A DNA stretch of 64,000 nt from CAYMOV01 sp964392085 (GTDB lineage Bacteria; Oederibacteriota; Muellerivitia; Muellerivitales; Muellerivitaceae), in the NCBI GenBank assembly GCA_964392085.1, contig CAYMOV010000003.1, positions 1 through 64,000 of the forward strand, in the 5' to 3' direction. The notes below the pieces were generated by a model. That model made no database searches. It was not told where the DNA came from and saw only the letters and a list, made by a program, of their open reading frames with translations. Positions 1 to 8,190 of the stretch are shown one piece after another; within the stretch, counting starts at the first letter, position 1; the number at the start of each line of letters is the position of its first letter. The position numbers and the translations under genes are program-made.

Positions 1-968
1 CCAAGTACGAGGGCTCGTACCTGCTCGGCACCTCCCTGGCCCGGCCGGTCATCGCCAAGGGCATGGTCGAGGCCGCCTTAAAGGTCGGGGCCGACGCCAT
101 CTCACACGGCGCCACGGGTAAGGGCAACGACCAGGTCCGTTTCGAGTTGACTGTCATGGCCCTGGCGCCCCAACTGGGCATCATCGCCCCCTGGCGGGAA
201 TGGGACATCCGGTCCCGCGAGGACGCGATCGATTACGCCGAGAAGCGTGGTATCCCGATCCCGGTCACCAAGAGACGCCCCTATTCCATGGACAAGAACC
301 TCTGGCACCTCAGCCACGAGGGAGGGGAATTGGAAGACCCCTGGTGCGCCCCAGAAGAGCATGTCTACCTGATCTCCCAGAGCCCCGCAAAGGCCCCCAA
401 AAAGCCCTTGGACCTGGTCTTGGGCTTCCAGAAAGGTCGGCCCGTGAGCCTCAACGGGAAGAAGATGGGGGGAGTCCAGCTCCTGGCGAAGCTCAACCAA
501 CTCGGCGCGGGCTACGGCGTCGGACGGATCGACCTGGTGGAGAACCGCTTGGTCGGCATGAAGAGCCGCGGGGTCTATGAGACGCCCGGCGGCACGATCC
601 TCTATGAGGCCCACCGGGCGATGCAATCGCTCACGGTGGAGCGCGATACCCTGCACCAGGCCCAGGCCTTGGCCGGACGATACGCAGACCTGGTGTACAA
701 CGGCCAGTGGTTCCACCCCCTGCGGGAGTCCCTGGACGCCTTCTTCGACCAGGTCAACGCCCCGGTCACGGGGGACGCCCGGGTGCGGTTGACGCCCGGT
801 TTGGTCCAGGCCGTCGGGGTCCGCTCGCCTTTCTCCCTTTACCAGGAAAAGCTGGCCACCTTCGGGCGGGACGAGGTCTACAACCAGAAGGACGCCGAGG
901 GTTTCATCCGGTTGTTCGGTTTGCCGATGAAAGTCGTGGGATCGGTCCGCAAGGGTTCCAAGCGGTAA
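1..968 (+). CDS. argG: Argininosuccinate synthase, 5'-truncated by window edge
   Basis: Joins citrulline and aspartate with ATP to make argininosuccinate, the penultimate step of arginine synthesis. The reading frame is open from base 3 and its first residues, [14 protein letters not shown], are characteristic of the family; [15 protein letters not shown] follows about 35 residues later. About 321 residues are visible against roughly 400 in the family, so about 80 N-terminal residues, including the ATP-binding loop, lie outside the window. The gene ends 47 bp before argH, the next enzyme of the pathway, so the two probably form an operon. Nothing looks disrupted. Confidence 0.96.
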   Translation, partial: KYEGSYLLGTSLARPVIAKGMVEAALKVGADAISHGATGKGNDQVRFELTVMALAPQLGIIAPWREWDIRSREDAIDYAEKRGIPIPVTKRRPYSMDKNLWHLSHEGGELEDPWCAPEEHVYLISQSPAKAPKKPLDLVLGFQKGRPVSLNGKKMGGVQLLAKLNQLGAGYGVGRIDLVENRLVGMKSRGVYETPGGTILYEAHRAMQSLTVERDTLHQAQALAGRYADLVYNGQWFHPLRESLDAFFDQVNAPVTGDARVRLTPGLVQAVGVRSPFSLYQEKLATFGRDEVYNQKDAEGFIRLFGLPMKVVGSVRKGSKR

Positions 969-1015
969 ACCAGCTGGAGATCGACCGCGTCGCGACGCGG
1001 TCCTGAGGGTGCGTC

Positions 1016-2419
1016 ATGGGGAAGACTTGGGGCGGGCGGTTCCAAAAGCCGATGGATTCGGAGGTGGAAGCCTTCACCGAATCCATCTCCTTCGACCACC
1101 GGTTGGCCGAGGTCGACATCGCCGGGAGCCGGGCCCATGTGGCCGCCCTGGCGGACGCCAAACTGTTGACCCGGGCCGAGGCGAAGACGCTCGACCGCAA
1201 CCTTTTGAAAATCCTCAAGCTGGCCCAGGCTGGGAAGCTCCCCCTGGACCGTTCCCTGGAGGATGTCCATACCGCCGTGGAGAACGCCTTGACCCGCCTC
1301 GCCGGGCCCGTGGGCGGTAAGCTTCACACCGCCCGGAGCCGAAACGACCAAGTCGCCACCGACCTGCGCCTTTACCTGCGACAGGCCGTCCGCGAGACCG
1401 TGGCCGCCGGGTTGGGCCTGGTGGAAACCTTGGCGGACCTGGCCCAACGCGAGAAGTCGACCGTCCTGCCCGGCTACACGCACCTGCAACGGGCCATGCC
1501 GATCACCCTGGGACACCATTTGGCGGCCTACGCCTACATGTTGGGACGGGACATGGACCGCTTCCTGGCCGGATGGGAAAGGGCCGACGCGATGCCCCTG
1601 GGTTCCGGGGCCCTGGCCGGCATGAACCATCCCCTCAACCGGATCAAGACCGCCCAGCGCCTTGGGTTCAAGGGCGTGGTGGAAAATAGCCTCGACGCCG
1701 TGTCCGACCGGGACGCCCTGGTGGACTTCCTCTCGGCCTGCGCCTCCACCCAGATGCACCTGTCGCGCCTCTCCGAGGACCTGGTCCTCTGGTCCAGCGC
1801 GGAGTTCCATTTCATCGACCTGGATGACGCCTTCGCCACCGGGTCTTCACTCATGCCCCAAAAGAAGAACCCCGACGTGGCCGAACTTATTCGTGGCAAA
1901 TCGGGCCGGGTGTTCGGCAATCTCTTGGGTCTCCTGACCCTGCTCAAGGGCCTACCCATGTCCTACAATCGCGACCTGCAGGAGGACAAGGAGCTGTTCT
2001 TCGACTCCTACGACACCGTGAAGGCCAGCCTGTCGATGATGACGGGAATGATCAAGCACGTGCACTTTCGCCGGGAATGGATGGAAGTGGTCGCGAGGCA
2101 GGACCCGACCCTGCTGGCCACGGACTTGGCGGACGTCCTGGTGAAGGTCGGCATGCCGTTCCGCAAGGCCCATGAGGTCATCGGCCGGGTGGTGCGGTAC
2201 TGTTTGGTCCAGGAAAAACGCATCCAGGACCTGTCGGACGGCGAACTGAAGCTCTTTTCCGATAAGTTCCCCCCGGGCGCGGCCCGGCGCCTGTCGGCCC
2301 ACGCCTCGGTGGAGGGGAAGAAGGCGATCGGCGGCCCCTCGCCCGCCAATGTCCAGGCCCAGGTCAAGAGCCTGAAGCGCAACGCGGCCAAGCTCCGCCG
2401 CCGCATCCCGAAGGCTTAA
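1016..2419 (+). CDS. argH: Argininosuccinate lyase
   Basis: Splits argininosuccinate into arginine and fumarate. The 467-residue product matches the usual length (about 460). The fumarase/aspartase-superfamily signature GSSLMPQKKNPD, with its catalytic serine loop, sits near residues 276-287, and the N-terminal MGKTWGGRF and TARSRNDQV motifs are typical of ArgH. The ATG start gives this canonical N terminus. It directly follows argG, completing the last two steps of arginine synthesis. Confidence 0.97.
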   Translation: MGKTWGGRFQKPMDSEVEAFTESISFDHRLAEVDIAGSRAHVAALADAKLLTRAEAKTLDRNLLKILKLAQAGKLPLDRSLEDVHTAVENALTRLAGPVGGKLHTARSRNDQVATDLRLYLRQAVRETVAAGLGLVETLADLAQREKSTVLPGYTHLQRAMPITLGHHLAAYAYMLGRDMDRFLAGWERADAMPLGSGALAGMNHPLNRIKTAQRLGFKGVVENSLDAVSDRDALVDFLSACASTQMHLSRLSEDLVLWSSAEFHFIDLDDAFATGSSLMPQKKNPDVAELIRGKSGRVFGNLLGLLTLLKGLPMSYNRDLQEDKELFFDSYDTVKASLSMMTGMIKHVHFRREWMEVVARQDPTLLATDLADVLVKVGMPFRKAHEVIGRVVRYCLVQEKRIQDLSDGELKLFSDKFPPGAARRLSAHASVEGKKAIGGPSPANVQAQVKSLKRNAAKLRRRIPKA

Positions 2420-2445
2420 AACCCACAAAATAACCAGGCGAACCA

Positions 2446-2586
2446 TTTCACCACAATGGCCCCAAAGGTCACAATGGCCTCAATGGGGATGAAACTTTTG
2501 GCCGGGGTTTCATTCAAACTTTTCTTCTTTTAACATGAACCGTCATTGGGACCATCGTGTCCATTGTGGTTAAAATGTGTTTAGCT
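2446..2586. repeat. Palindromic intergenic repeat (ACCAC/GTGGT family), copy 1
   Basis: This fills most of the 204-bp gap between argH and lysA. The left end, TTTCACCACAATGG at 2446-2459, is nearly the reverse complement of the right end, CCATTGTGGTTAAAA at 2571-2585. CACAATGG recurs inside the left arm. The middle is AT-rich compared with the coding DNA. The same end pattern occurs in other gaps of the window. No ORF or clear terminator is seen; any lysA promoter would have to lie here. Confidence 0.7.
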
Positions 2587-2623
2587 TTTTGGTTTTAAGT
2601 CAAACGGCAGGTGGAGGACTTAA

Positions 2624-3874
2624 GTGAGCGGTTTCCGTTTCCAAAAGGGCAAGTGGCACGTCGACAACGTCGCCCTCGACAAGATCGCCGACAAGGTCGG
2701 GACCCCGGCCTACGTCTATAGCCTTTCACATTTCGAGGAACGCTTCCGGGAAGTGGACCGGGCCTACGCGCCGGTCCCTCACCTGGTGGCCTACGCCATG
2801 AAGGCCAACGACAACCTGTCCGTGGTGGCCCACTTGGCCAAGCTCGGGAGCGGCGCCGACGTGGTCTCCGGGGGAGAACTGTACAAGGCGCGCCGTGCGG
2901 GCGTGCCGGCCTCCCGCATCGTGTTCGCGGGGGTCGGCAAGCGTGAGGACGAGATCGCCTACGCCCTTCGGGAAGGCATCCGTTTCTTTAATGTGGAGTC
3001 CCTGCCCGAGATCGAGGCCATCGACGCGGTGGCCCGGAAAATGCGAAAAACCGCGCCCCTGGCCGTCCGGTTCAACCCCGAGGTGGACGCCAAGACCCAC
3101 CACTACATCACCACGGGCAAGAAGGGGAACAAGTTCGGCATCACCCTGGACCACCTAGAGGACCTCTACCGGACCGTCCGGGCCTGTCCAAACGTCCAAT
3201 GGGCCGGGGTGCACGCCCATATCGGGAGCCAAATGACCCAGACCGGTTCCGTGGCGGGTGCCGTGAAGGTCATCGAAAACCTGGTCCGGGCCCTGCGGAA
3301 AGAGGGTTTCCCGATCCACACCGTGAACCTGGGCGGGGGCTACGGCATCCAGTACAAGTCGGAAAAGCCGCCCCAGGCCAAGGATTACGCCAAGCATGTG
3401 ATTCCCATGGTGAAACGGCTAAACGCCTTCCTGATCCTGGAACCGGGGCGCTTCCTTTCGGGCAATTCGGGGGTCCTGCTCGCCCGAGTCCTTTACGTGA
3501 AGAAAAGCGGCGGCAAATCCTTCCTGATCACCGATACGGCCATGACGGAGTTGATCCGGCCTTCCTTATATGAAGCCTACCACGGCGTCGCGCCGGTACT
3601 CGGCCCCCAAAAGGCCGCCCAGACCTATGACGTGGTGGGGCCGGTCTGCGAATCCACCGATTTCCTGGCCAAAGGCCGCCGTTTGCCCTTGGTGAAGGCT
3701 GGCGACCTCCTCGTGGTCTTCTCGGCGGGGGCCTACGGCGCCGTCATGGGCTCCAATTACAACTCGCGGCCTTTCCCGCCTGAGGTGGTGGTGAGGGGGA
3801 CCCGCTTCGCCGTGGCGCGGCGACGCCAGCGGGTCGAGGAACTCACTACCCGGGAGACCATCGTACGCCCCTGA
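2624..3874 (+). CDS. lysA: Diaminopimelate decarboxylase
   Basis: PLP-dependent decarboxylation of meso-diaminopimelate to lysine, the last step of lysine synthesis. The 416-residue product has the PLP lysine in VAYAMKAND (K60), a glycine-rich phosphate-binding LGGGYGI near residue 240, the EPGRFL arginine motif, CESTDFLAKGR with the active-site cysteine, and GAYGAVMGSNYNSRP near the C terminus. The start is GTG with GGAGG about 8 bases upstream. It lies immediately before dapA-dapB, but a 310-bp regulatory gap with its own promoter and terminator separates them. Confidence 0.96.
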   Translation: MSGFRFQKGKWHVDNVALDKIADKVGTPAYVYSLSHFEERFREVDRAYAPVPHLVAYAMKANDNLSVVAHLAKLGSGADVVSGGELYKARRAGVPASRIVFAGVGKREDEIAYALREGIRFFNVESLPEIEAIDAVARKMRKTAPLAVRFNPEVDAKTHHYITTGKKGNKFGITLDHLEDLYRTVRACPNVQWAGVHAHIGSQMTQTGSVAGAVKVIENLVRALRKEGFPIHTVNLGGGYGIQYKSEKPPQAKDYAKHVIPMVKRLNAFLILEPGRFLSGNSGVLLARVLYVKKSGGKSFLITDTAMTELIRPSLYEAYHGVAPVLGPQKAAQTYDVVGPVCESTDFLAKGRRLPLVKAGDLLVVFSAGAYGAVMGSNYNSRPFPPEVVVRGTRFAVARRRQRVEELTTRETIVRP

Positions 3875-3910
3875 GCGGTGTTGACCCAAACAGGTTGGAA
3901 TAGTGGATTC

Positions 3911-4053
3911 GGGGTACATAGGGGCAGAGCCCCTCACAGGCCCTTGGGCCTGTCAACGGCCAAGTTCAACAGCTCCCTCCCATCCGTTATGGGGAGTCCG
4001 CATCGGAGGTCCGCACAAAGCAAGGTTGCGCGCCGCGACCAATCCGCTATACT
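3911..4053 (+). promoter_or_regulatory. Shared upstream module, copy A, with dapA promoter
   Basis: Gap upstream of dapA. In order it holds GGGGTACA (3911-3918), a perfect hairpin AGGGGC/GCCCCT (3920-3934), a second hairpin ACAGGCCC/GGGCCTGT (3936-3953), GAGTCCGCAT (3994-4003), GGTCC (4008-4012), and a sigma70-like promoter TTGCGC (4026-4031), 16-bp spacer, TATACT (4048-4053). The same order and nearly the same spacing occur upstream of dapL and of the indolepyruvate oxidoreductase. The boxes are seen in the sequence; a common regulator is inferred. The ORF reading from 3903 into dapA crosses this module and is not coding here. Confidence 0.7.
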
Positions 4054-4068
4054 TATTTCAAGCCGCAT

Positions 4069-4097
4069 CCCGCCTTTCCCAAGGGCGGGTTTTTTTT
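4069..4097 (+). terminator. Intrinsic terminator just downstream of the dapA promoter
   Basis: Stem CCCGCC (4069-4074) pairs with GGCGGG (4084-4089) and is followed by eight T (4090-4097). It lies only about 15 bp after the -10 box and 88 bp before the dapA start. It could end lysA transcripts or act as an attenuator for transcripts starting at 4060. The hairpin starts too near the expected start site to leave room for an aptamer between them. Confidence 0.8.
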
Positions 4098-4184
4098 ATC
4101 CACTCGGACCCAGGTCCGCTGGATCGGCCGGGGCGCCCATCCCCTTCCCTTCCCTTTCCCGCGGCGCCCAATCCAGGAGGAACC

Positions 4185-5078
4185 ATGTTCCGGGGCGCCT
4201 TTACCGCGCTGGTCACGCCATTCAAGAACGGCCAAGTGGATTACGCGTCGTTCAAGGCCCTCATCGAGGACCAAATTACGAAGGGAATCGACGGGGTCAT
4301 CCCTTGCGGCACCACGGGAGAATCCGCCACCTTGACCGAGAAGGAACACGGCGAGGTCATTGAGTTCGCCGTGAAGACCGTGGCCAAGCGCGTCCCGGTC
4401 ATCGCCGGCACCGGCTCCAACTCCACCGCCGAGGCGATCCAATACTCCAAGCACGCGCTGGAAGTCGGCGCGGACGCGCTCCTGCTGGTTTGCCCCTACT
4501 ACAACAAGCCCAGCCAGCGGGGCGTCCTGGCCCATTTCAAGGCGATCGCCGACGCGGTCAACCTGCCCCAGATCCTCTACAACATCCCCGGCCGGTGCGG
4601 CATCAACATGGCGCCTGAGACCATCGCGGAGCTGGCCAAGCACCCCCGCATCGTGGCGGTGAAGGAAGCCAGCGGCAACCTGGAGCAGATGTCACGGGTG
4701 CGCCAGCTTTGCCCGCCCGATTTCGACCTGCTTTCCGGGGACGACACCCTCACCCTGCCCATCCTGTCGATCGGGGGCACGGGGGTCATCTCCGTGCTGT
4801 CGAACCTCCTACCCCGGGAAACGTCCCGCACCGTGCACGCCTACCTGGAAGGGAAGACCGGCGAGTCCCGCGACCTTTTCTTCAAGTACGCGGACTTGAC
4901 CAAGACCGTCATGGGCGTGGACGGAAACCCCACTGGCATCAAGGCCGCCCTGTCCCTGCGGGGCATGATGGCCGAGGAGTTCCGCCTGCCGGTCGTCCCG
5001 GTGACCCCCGAGAGCAAGGACTTGATCCGCAAGCAGATGGACAAGCTCGGCCTTCTGTCCGGGGCCGCCGCCCGATGA
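4185..5078 (+). CDS. dapA: 4-hydroxy-tetrahydrodipicolinate synthase
   Basis: Condenses pyruvate with aspartate semialdehyde, the first committed step to diaminopimelate and lysine. I place the start at the ATG at 4185, with AGGAGG at 4175-4180, giving 297 residues, the normal length. The long upstream in-frame extension would run through the promoter and terminator and is rejected. Family motifs include GTTGESATL, the YYNKPSQRG segment, YNIPGR with the active-site tyrosine, and AVKEASGN with the Schiff-base lysine. Its stop overlaps the start of dapB by 4 nt (ATGA). Confidence 0.97.
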   Translation: MFRGAFTALVTPFKNGQVDYASFKALIEDQITKGIDGVIPCGTTGESATLTEKEHGEVIEFAVKTVAKRVPVIAGTGSNSTAEAIQYSKHALEVGADALLLVCPYYNKPSQRGVLAHFKAIADAVNLPQILYNIPGRCGINMAPETIAELAKHPRIVAVKEASGNLEQMSRVRQLCPPDFDLLSGDDTLTLPILSIGGTGVISVLSNLLPRETSRTVHAYLEGKTGESRDLFFKYADLTKTVMGVDGNPTGIKAALSLRGMMAEEFRLPVVPVTPESKDLIRKQMDKLGLLSGAAAR

Positions 5079-5884
5079 GCGTCCGCCTCGCCGTCGCCGG
5101 CGCCACGGGCCGCATGGGCCAGTTCATCCTGGGGCTCGCCGCGAAGGACCCGGCGATTGAGGTCACCGCCGCGCTCGAGTACAAGGGCCACGCGGGGATC
5201 GGAAAAGCCCTGTCCGCCTCCCTTCCTCAGTTCAAGGGTTCCGCCCTCCTGACCTCGGACCCCGCCCAGGCCTTCGCGGTTTCCCGGGTGTTGATCGACT
5301 TCACCCAACCCGAGGCCTCGATGGAATACCTGAAGGCCGCGGTGGCCAAGGGCGCGGCGCTGGTGATCGGCACCACGGGGTTCAGCGACGCCCAGCGCGC
5401 CGAGATCCATGAGGCGTCCAAGAAGATCCCCCTGATCCAGACCTACAACTACAGCGTGGGGATGAACCTGTTGTTCGCCCTGGTCGAGGAAGCCGCCGCC
5501 AAGTTGGGGCCCGCCTACGACGTCGAGATCATCGAGGCCCACCACAACCAGAAGAAGGACGCGCCCTCGGGCTCGGCCATCCGGTTGGGGGAAGGGGTCG
5601 CCAAGGCTTGGGGAAAGAAGCTGTCGGACATCTCGGTCCACGGACGCGAGGGCAAGGTCGGGGTGAGGAAGTCCGGGGAACTGGGTTTCCACGCGGTGCG
5701 CGGCGGGGACATCGTGGGGGACCATACGGTCCTTTACGCGGGCGCCAACGAGCGGTTGGAACTGAGGCACCAGGCCCACAGCCGGGAAGCCTTCGCCCAG
5801 GGCGCGCTGAAGGCCGCCGCCTGGCTCGCTGGAAAGCCGGCCGGTTTTTACGATATGGCGGATGTGATGGGACTGAAGAAGTAA
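5075..5884 (+). CDS. dapB: 4-hydroxy-tetrahydrodipicolinate reductase
   Basis: NAD(P)H-dependent reduction of the DapA product to tetrahydrodipicolinate. The 269-residue product begins MSVRLAVAGATGRMG, the Rossmann glycine motif, and carries the catalytic EAHHNQKKDAPSG motif near residues 154-166 and the GTTGF substrate loop. The ATG start overlaps the dapA stop, which implies translational coupling. A longer in-frame extension inside dapA is a shadow. The next lysine-pathway enzyme in the window is dapL at 7.0 kb, so tetrahydrodipicolinate is probably transaminated directly. Confidence 0.97.
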   Translation: MSVRLAVAGATGRMGQFILGLAAKDPAIEVTAALEYKGHAGIGKALSASLPQFKGSALLTSDPAQAFAVSRVLIDFTQPEASMEYLKAAVAKGAALVIGTTGFSDAQRAEIHEASKKIPLIQTYNYSVGMNLLFALVEEAAAKLGPAYDVEIIEAHHNQKKDAPSGSAIRLGEGVAKAWGKKLSDISVHGREGKVGVRKSGELGFHAVRGGDIVGDHTVLYAGANERLELRHQAHSREAFAQGALKAAAWLAGKPAGFYDMADVMGLKK

Positions 5885-5908
5885 TCAGCCCGGATCAAAA
5901 AACGGGTT

Positions 5909-6007
5909 AACCACGGAGGGCACGGGGGTCACGGAGTTTGAAACCTTTAAAAAGTTGTTGAGACAATATCGTTTTCCTCCCTGAACTCCGCTTTCCCCGT
6001 GGTTCAA
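5909..6007. repeat. Palindromic intergenic repeat, copy 2
   Basis: Lies in the 188-bp gap after dapB. The left arm AACCACGGAGGGCACGGGG (5909-5927) and the right arm ending TTTCCCCGTGGTTCAA (5992-6007) form an inverted repeat through AACCACGG and CCGTGGTT. The 18-bp core of the left arm is identical to the left arm of the copy at 28788, and the right arms differ by one base over more than 20 bp. AT-rich sequence fills the centre. No coding potential is seen. Confidence 0.75.
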
Positions 6008-6072
6008 ATGTTCCTTGGTTTTGGCTGTGCTGGCTAGCTTTATCAACCCACTTTTAGGACAGGAACGTAATC

Positions 6073-6837
6073 TTGCGTATCATCCGCGTCAACCACCTGA
6101 ACACACCCCGTTGGGCTGTCCTGCGGGACGACGACCAGTACAACATCATGTTCGGCGACATCTACCGGCTCCCAGCCGACGTCGACGCCCGTCCCCACCG
6201 GTTGGACCCCGCCAAGATGCTGCCGCCCGTCCTTCCGGGGAAAATCCTGGCGGTCGGCCTGAACTATAAGGACCACATCAAAGAGATGGGACACGAAGAA
6301 CCGACGGATCCGGTCCTTTTCTTGAAACCGCCCTCCTCCCTGGTGGGCCCAGGCGCCGCCATCCTGATGCCGCCCCAATCCGAGCGTGTGGACCACGAGG
6401 CCGAACTGGCCGTGGTGGTCAAGAAGAAGTTGAGGAACGCCACGGTGGAGGAGGCCCAGGCCGCCATTTGGGGCTTCACCTGCCTGAACGACGTGACGGC
6501 GCGGGACCTTCAAAAGAAGGACGGGCAATGGACCCGCGCCAAGGGGTTCGACACCTTCTGTCCGATCGGACCCTGGATCGACACCGACTACAAGGAGGCC
6601 GACCAGGCCATCCTCTGCCGGGTGAACGGGGAAGTGCGCCAAAAGTCGACCATCGGCCAGAGGGTTTGGAACTCGGCCCAGCTCCTGGCCTTCGCCTCGT
6701 CGGTCATGACCCTGGATCCTGGGGACGTCCTGTCCACCGGCACCCCGGGCGGCATCGGTCCCCTCCAACCCAACGACCAAGTTGAGGTGGAGATCGAGGG
6801 TCTTGGGTCCCTCCGCAACACCGCCCTCAAAGCCTAA
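6073..6837 (+). CDS. Fumarylacetoacetate hydrolase-family protein
   Basis: A 254-residue protein of the FAH superfamily, whose members hydrolyse, isomerise or decarboxylate acylpyruvates and related diketo acids using a bound divalent metal. Visible motifs are LAVGLNYKDHIKEMG, PSSLVGPGA, the metal-ligand segment VDHEAELAVV, FTCLNDVTARDLQ, GFDTFCPIGPW and the C-terminal STGTPGGIG. The start is TTG with AGGA upstream. It sits alone between dapB and dapL, with a repeat before it and a promoter module after it. The precise substrate cannot be told; oxaloacetate decarboxylase and acylpyruvase activities are both known in this family. Confidence 0.88.
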   Translation: MRIIRVNHLNTPRWAVLRDDDQYNIMFGDIYRLPADVDARPHRLDPAKMLPPVLPGKILAVGLNYKDHIKEMGHEEPTDPVLFLKPPSSLVGPGAAILMPPQSERVDHEAELAVVVKKKLRNATVEEAQAAIWGFTCLNDVTARDLQKKDGQWTRAKGFDTFCPIGPWIDTDYKEADQAILCRVNGEVRQKSTIGQRVWNSAQLLAFASSVMTLDPGDVLSTGTPGGIGPLQPNDQVEVEIEGLGSLRNTALKA

Positions 6838-6862
6838 ATCGACCGGTTTGAATAGTTGCCTT

Positions 6863-6951
6863 GGGGTACATAGGGGCATAGCCCCTATGAGAGTCCGCAT
6901 TATTGGGTCCGTACTCGGCTCGTTGCAATGAACTCCCCGATGTTCTATCCT
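6863..6951 (+). promoter_or_regulatory. Shared upstream module, copy B, with dapL promoter
   Basis: Upstream of dapL, within a 162-bp gap: GGGGTACA (6863-6870), a perfect hairpin ATAGGGGC/GCCCCTAT (6870-6888), GAGTCCGCAT (6891-6900), GGTCC (6906-6910), and promoter TTGCAA (6923-6928), 17-bp spacer, TATCCT (6946-6951). GGGGTACATAGGGGC is identical to copy A. Distances from GAGTCCGCAT to GGTCC and from there to the -35 agree with the other two copies within one base. Confidence 0.72.
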
Positions 6952-6999
6952 TTGGCCTTTCCGGGACGGCCCTAAGGCCTGCCCTTCATGGAGGCGACC

Positions 7000-8181
7000 A
7001 TGGATTTCCCCTTTTCCGACCGGCTGAAGAAACTGCCCCCCTACCTTTTCCTGGATATGGATAAGAAGAAGAAGGCGGCCCTGGCCCGGGGCGTGGACAT
7101 CATCAGCCTAGGCATCGGCGACCCGGACTTGGCCACCCCCGACTTCATCATCGAGGCCCTGTATAAGGCCTCCAAAGACAAGGCCAACCACCAATATCCC
7201 TTCGGCCCGGGCCTCGCAACCTACCGGGAGGCCGTGGCGCGTTGGTACAAGCGCCGGTTCAACGTCACCCTCGACCCGGCCACCGAGGTCTGCGCCCTCA
7301 TCGGCTCGAAGGAAGGCGTGGGGCACCTGCCCCTGGCGGTCCTCAACCCAGGGGATATCTGCCTCTGTCCCTCGCCCGGTTATCCCGTCTATAACGCGGG
7401 AACCCTCTTCGCTGAGGCCATTCCGTACTTCATGCCGCTCCTGGAGAAAAACGGCTTCCTGCCGGATCTCAACGCGATCCCGGAGGCCACGGCCAAGCGC
7501 GCCAAGCTGCTCTGGACCAACTCGCCCAACAACCCCACAGCCGCCCTGGCGGGGTTGGATTTCTACCAAAAGGCCGTGGACTTCTCCCGCAAGCACGGCA
7601 TCCTCCTGGCCAACGACGCGGCCTACACCGAGCTTTACTACGACGGCAAGAAGCCGGTCTCCATGTTGGAGGTGCCGGGCGCCAAGGACGTGGGCATCGA
7701 GCTCCACTCACTGTCCAAGACCTTCAACATGACCGGTTGGCGCGTCGGCTTCGCCGTAGGCAACGCCAGCGCGGTGAAGGCCCTGGCGGAGGTGAAGAGC
7801 AACCTGGACTCGGGCGTGTTCAACCCGATCCAGTACGCGGCCATCGCGGCCCTGGAAGCCCCCGATTCAGTGACGGACGGGATCAGAAAAATCTACCAGG
7901 AACGCCGGGACCTCATGGCCGCCGGGTTGAAGAAGCTGGGTTGGTCCTTCAAGGTGCCCGAGGCGGCGTTTTACTTCTGGGTGAAGGTGCCGAACGGAAT
8001 GACGAGCGCCGAATGGTGCGCCCTCGTTTTGGAGGAGGCCGGGATCGTGGTGACCCCGGGCAACGGTTTCGGCCCCGAGGGTGAGGGTTACTTCCGCATG
8101 ACCATCACCACCGACAAAAAACGCCTCCAGGAAGCCCTGGACCGCTTCGCCAAGCTGGTGAAGGAAAAGGCCAGCGTTTGA
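7000..8181 (+). CDS. dapL: LL-diaminopimelate aminotransferase (class I/II aminotransferase)
   Basis: PLP aminotransferase of 393 residues. The context with dapA, dapB and lysA supports direct transamination of tetrahydrodipicolinate to LL-diaminopimelate. The PLP lysine is in SLSKTFNMTGW (K240), with the arginine motif in GYFRMTI near the C terminus and LWTNSPNNPTAA for the cofactor aspartate/asparagine region. I choose ATG 7000 because GGAGG at 6990-6994 is its ribosome site; an in-frame ATG at 6988 would swallow that site. Another amino-acid aminotransferase is possible from motifs alone. folK follows 9 bp downstream. Confidence 0.85.
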   Translation: MDFPFSDRLKKLPPYLFLDMDKKKKAALARGVDIISLGIGDPDLATPDFIIEALYKASKDKANHQYPFGPGLATYREAVARWYKRRFNVTLDPATEVCALIGSKEGVGHLPLAVLNPGDICLCPSPGYPVYNAGTLFAEAIPYFMPLLEKNGFLPDLNAIPEATAKRAKLLWTNSPNNPTAALAGLDFYQKAVDFSRKHGILLANDAAYTELYYDGKKPVSMLEVPGAKDVGIELHSLSKTFNMTGWRVGFAVGNASAVKALAEVKSNLDSGVFNPIQYAAIAALEAPDSVTDGIRKIYQERRDLMAAGLKKLGWSFKVPEAAFYFWVKVPNGMTSAEWCALVLEEAGIVVTPGNGFGPEGEGYFRMTITTDKKRLQEALDRFAKLVKEKASV

Positions 8182-8190
8182 AGCCCACCC

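Noticed and set aside
3911..4097. Lysine riboswitch upstream of dapA
   Set aside because: The position invites it, but I cannot find the conserved lysine-aptamer core, and a very similar module precedes dapL and the indolepyruvate oxidoreductase. An Infernal search with the lysine riboswitch model would settle it.
3903..4184. In-frame N-terminal extension of dapA
   Set aside because: It crosses the promoter, hairpins and terminator of the gap and adds nothing resembling DapA; ATG 4185 has AGGAGG upstream.
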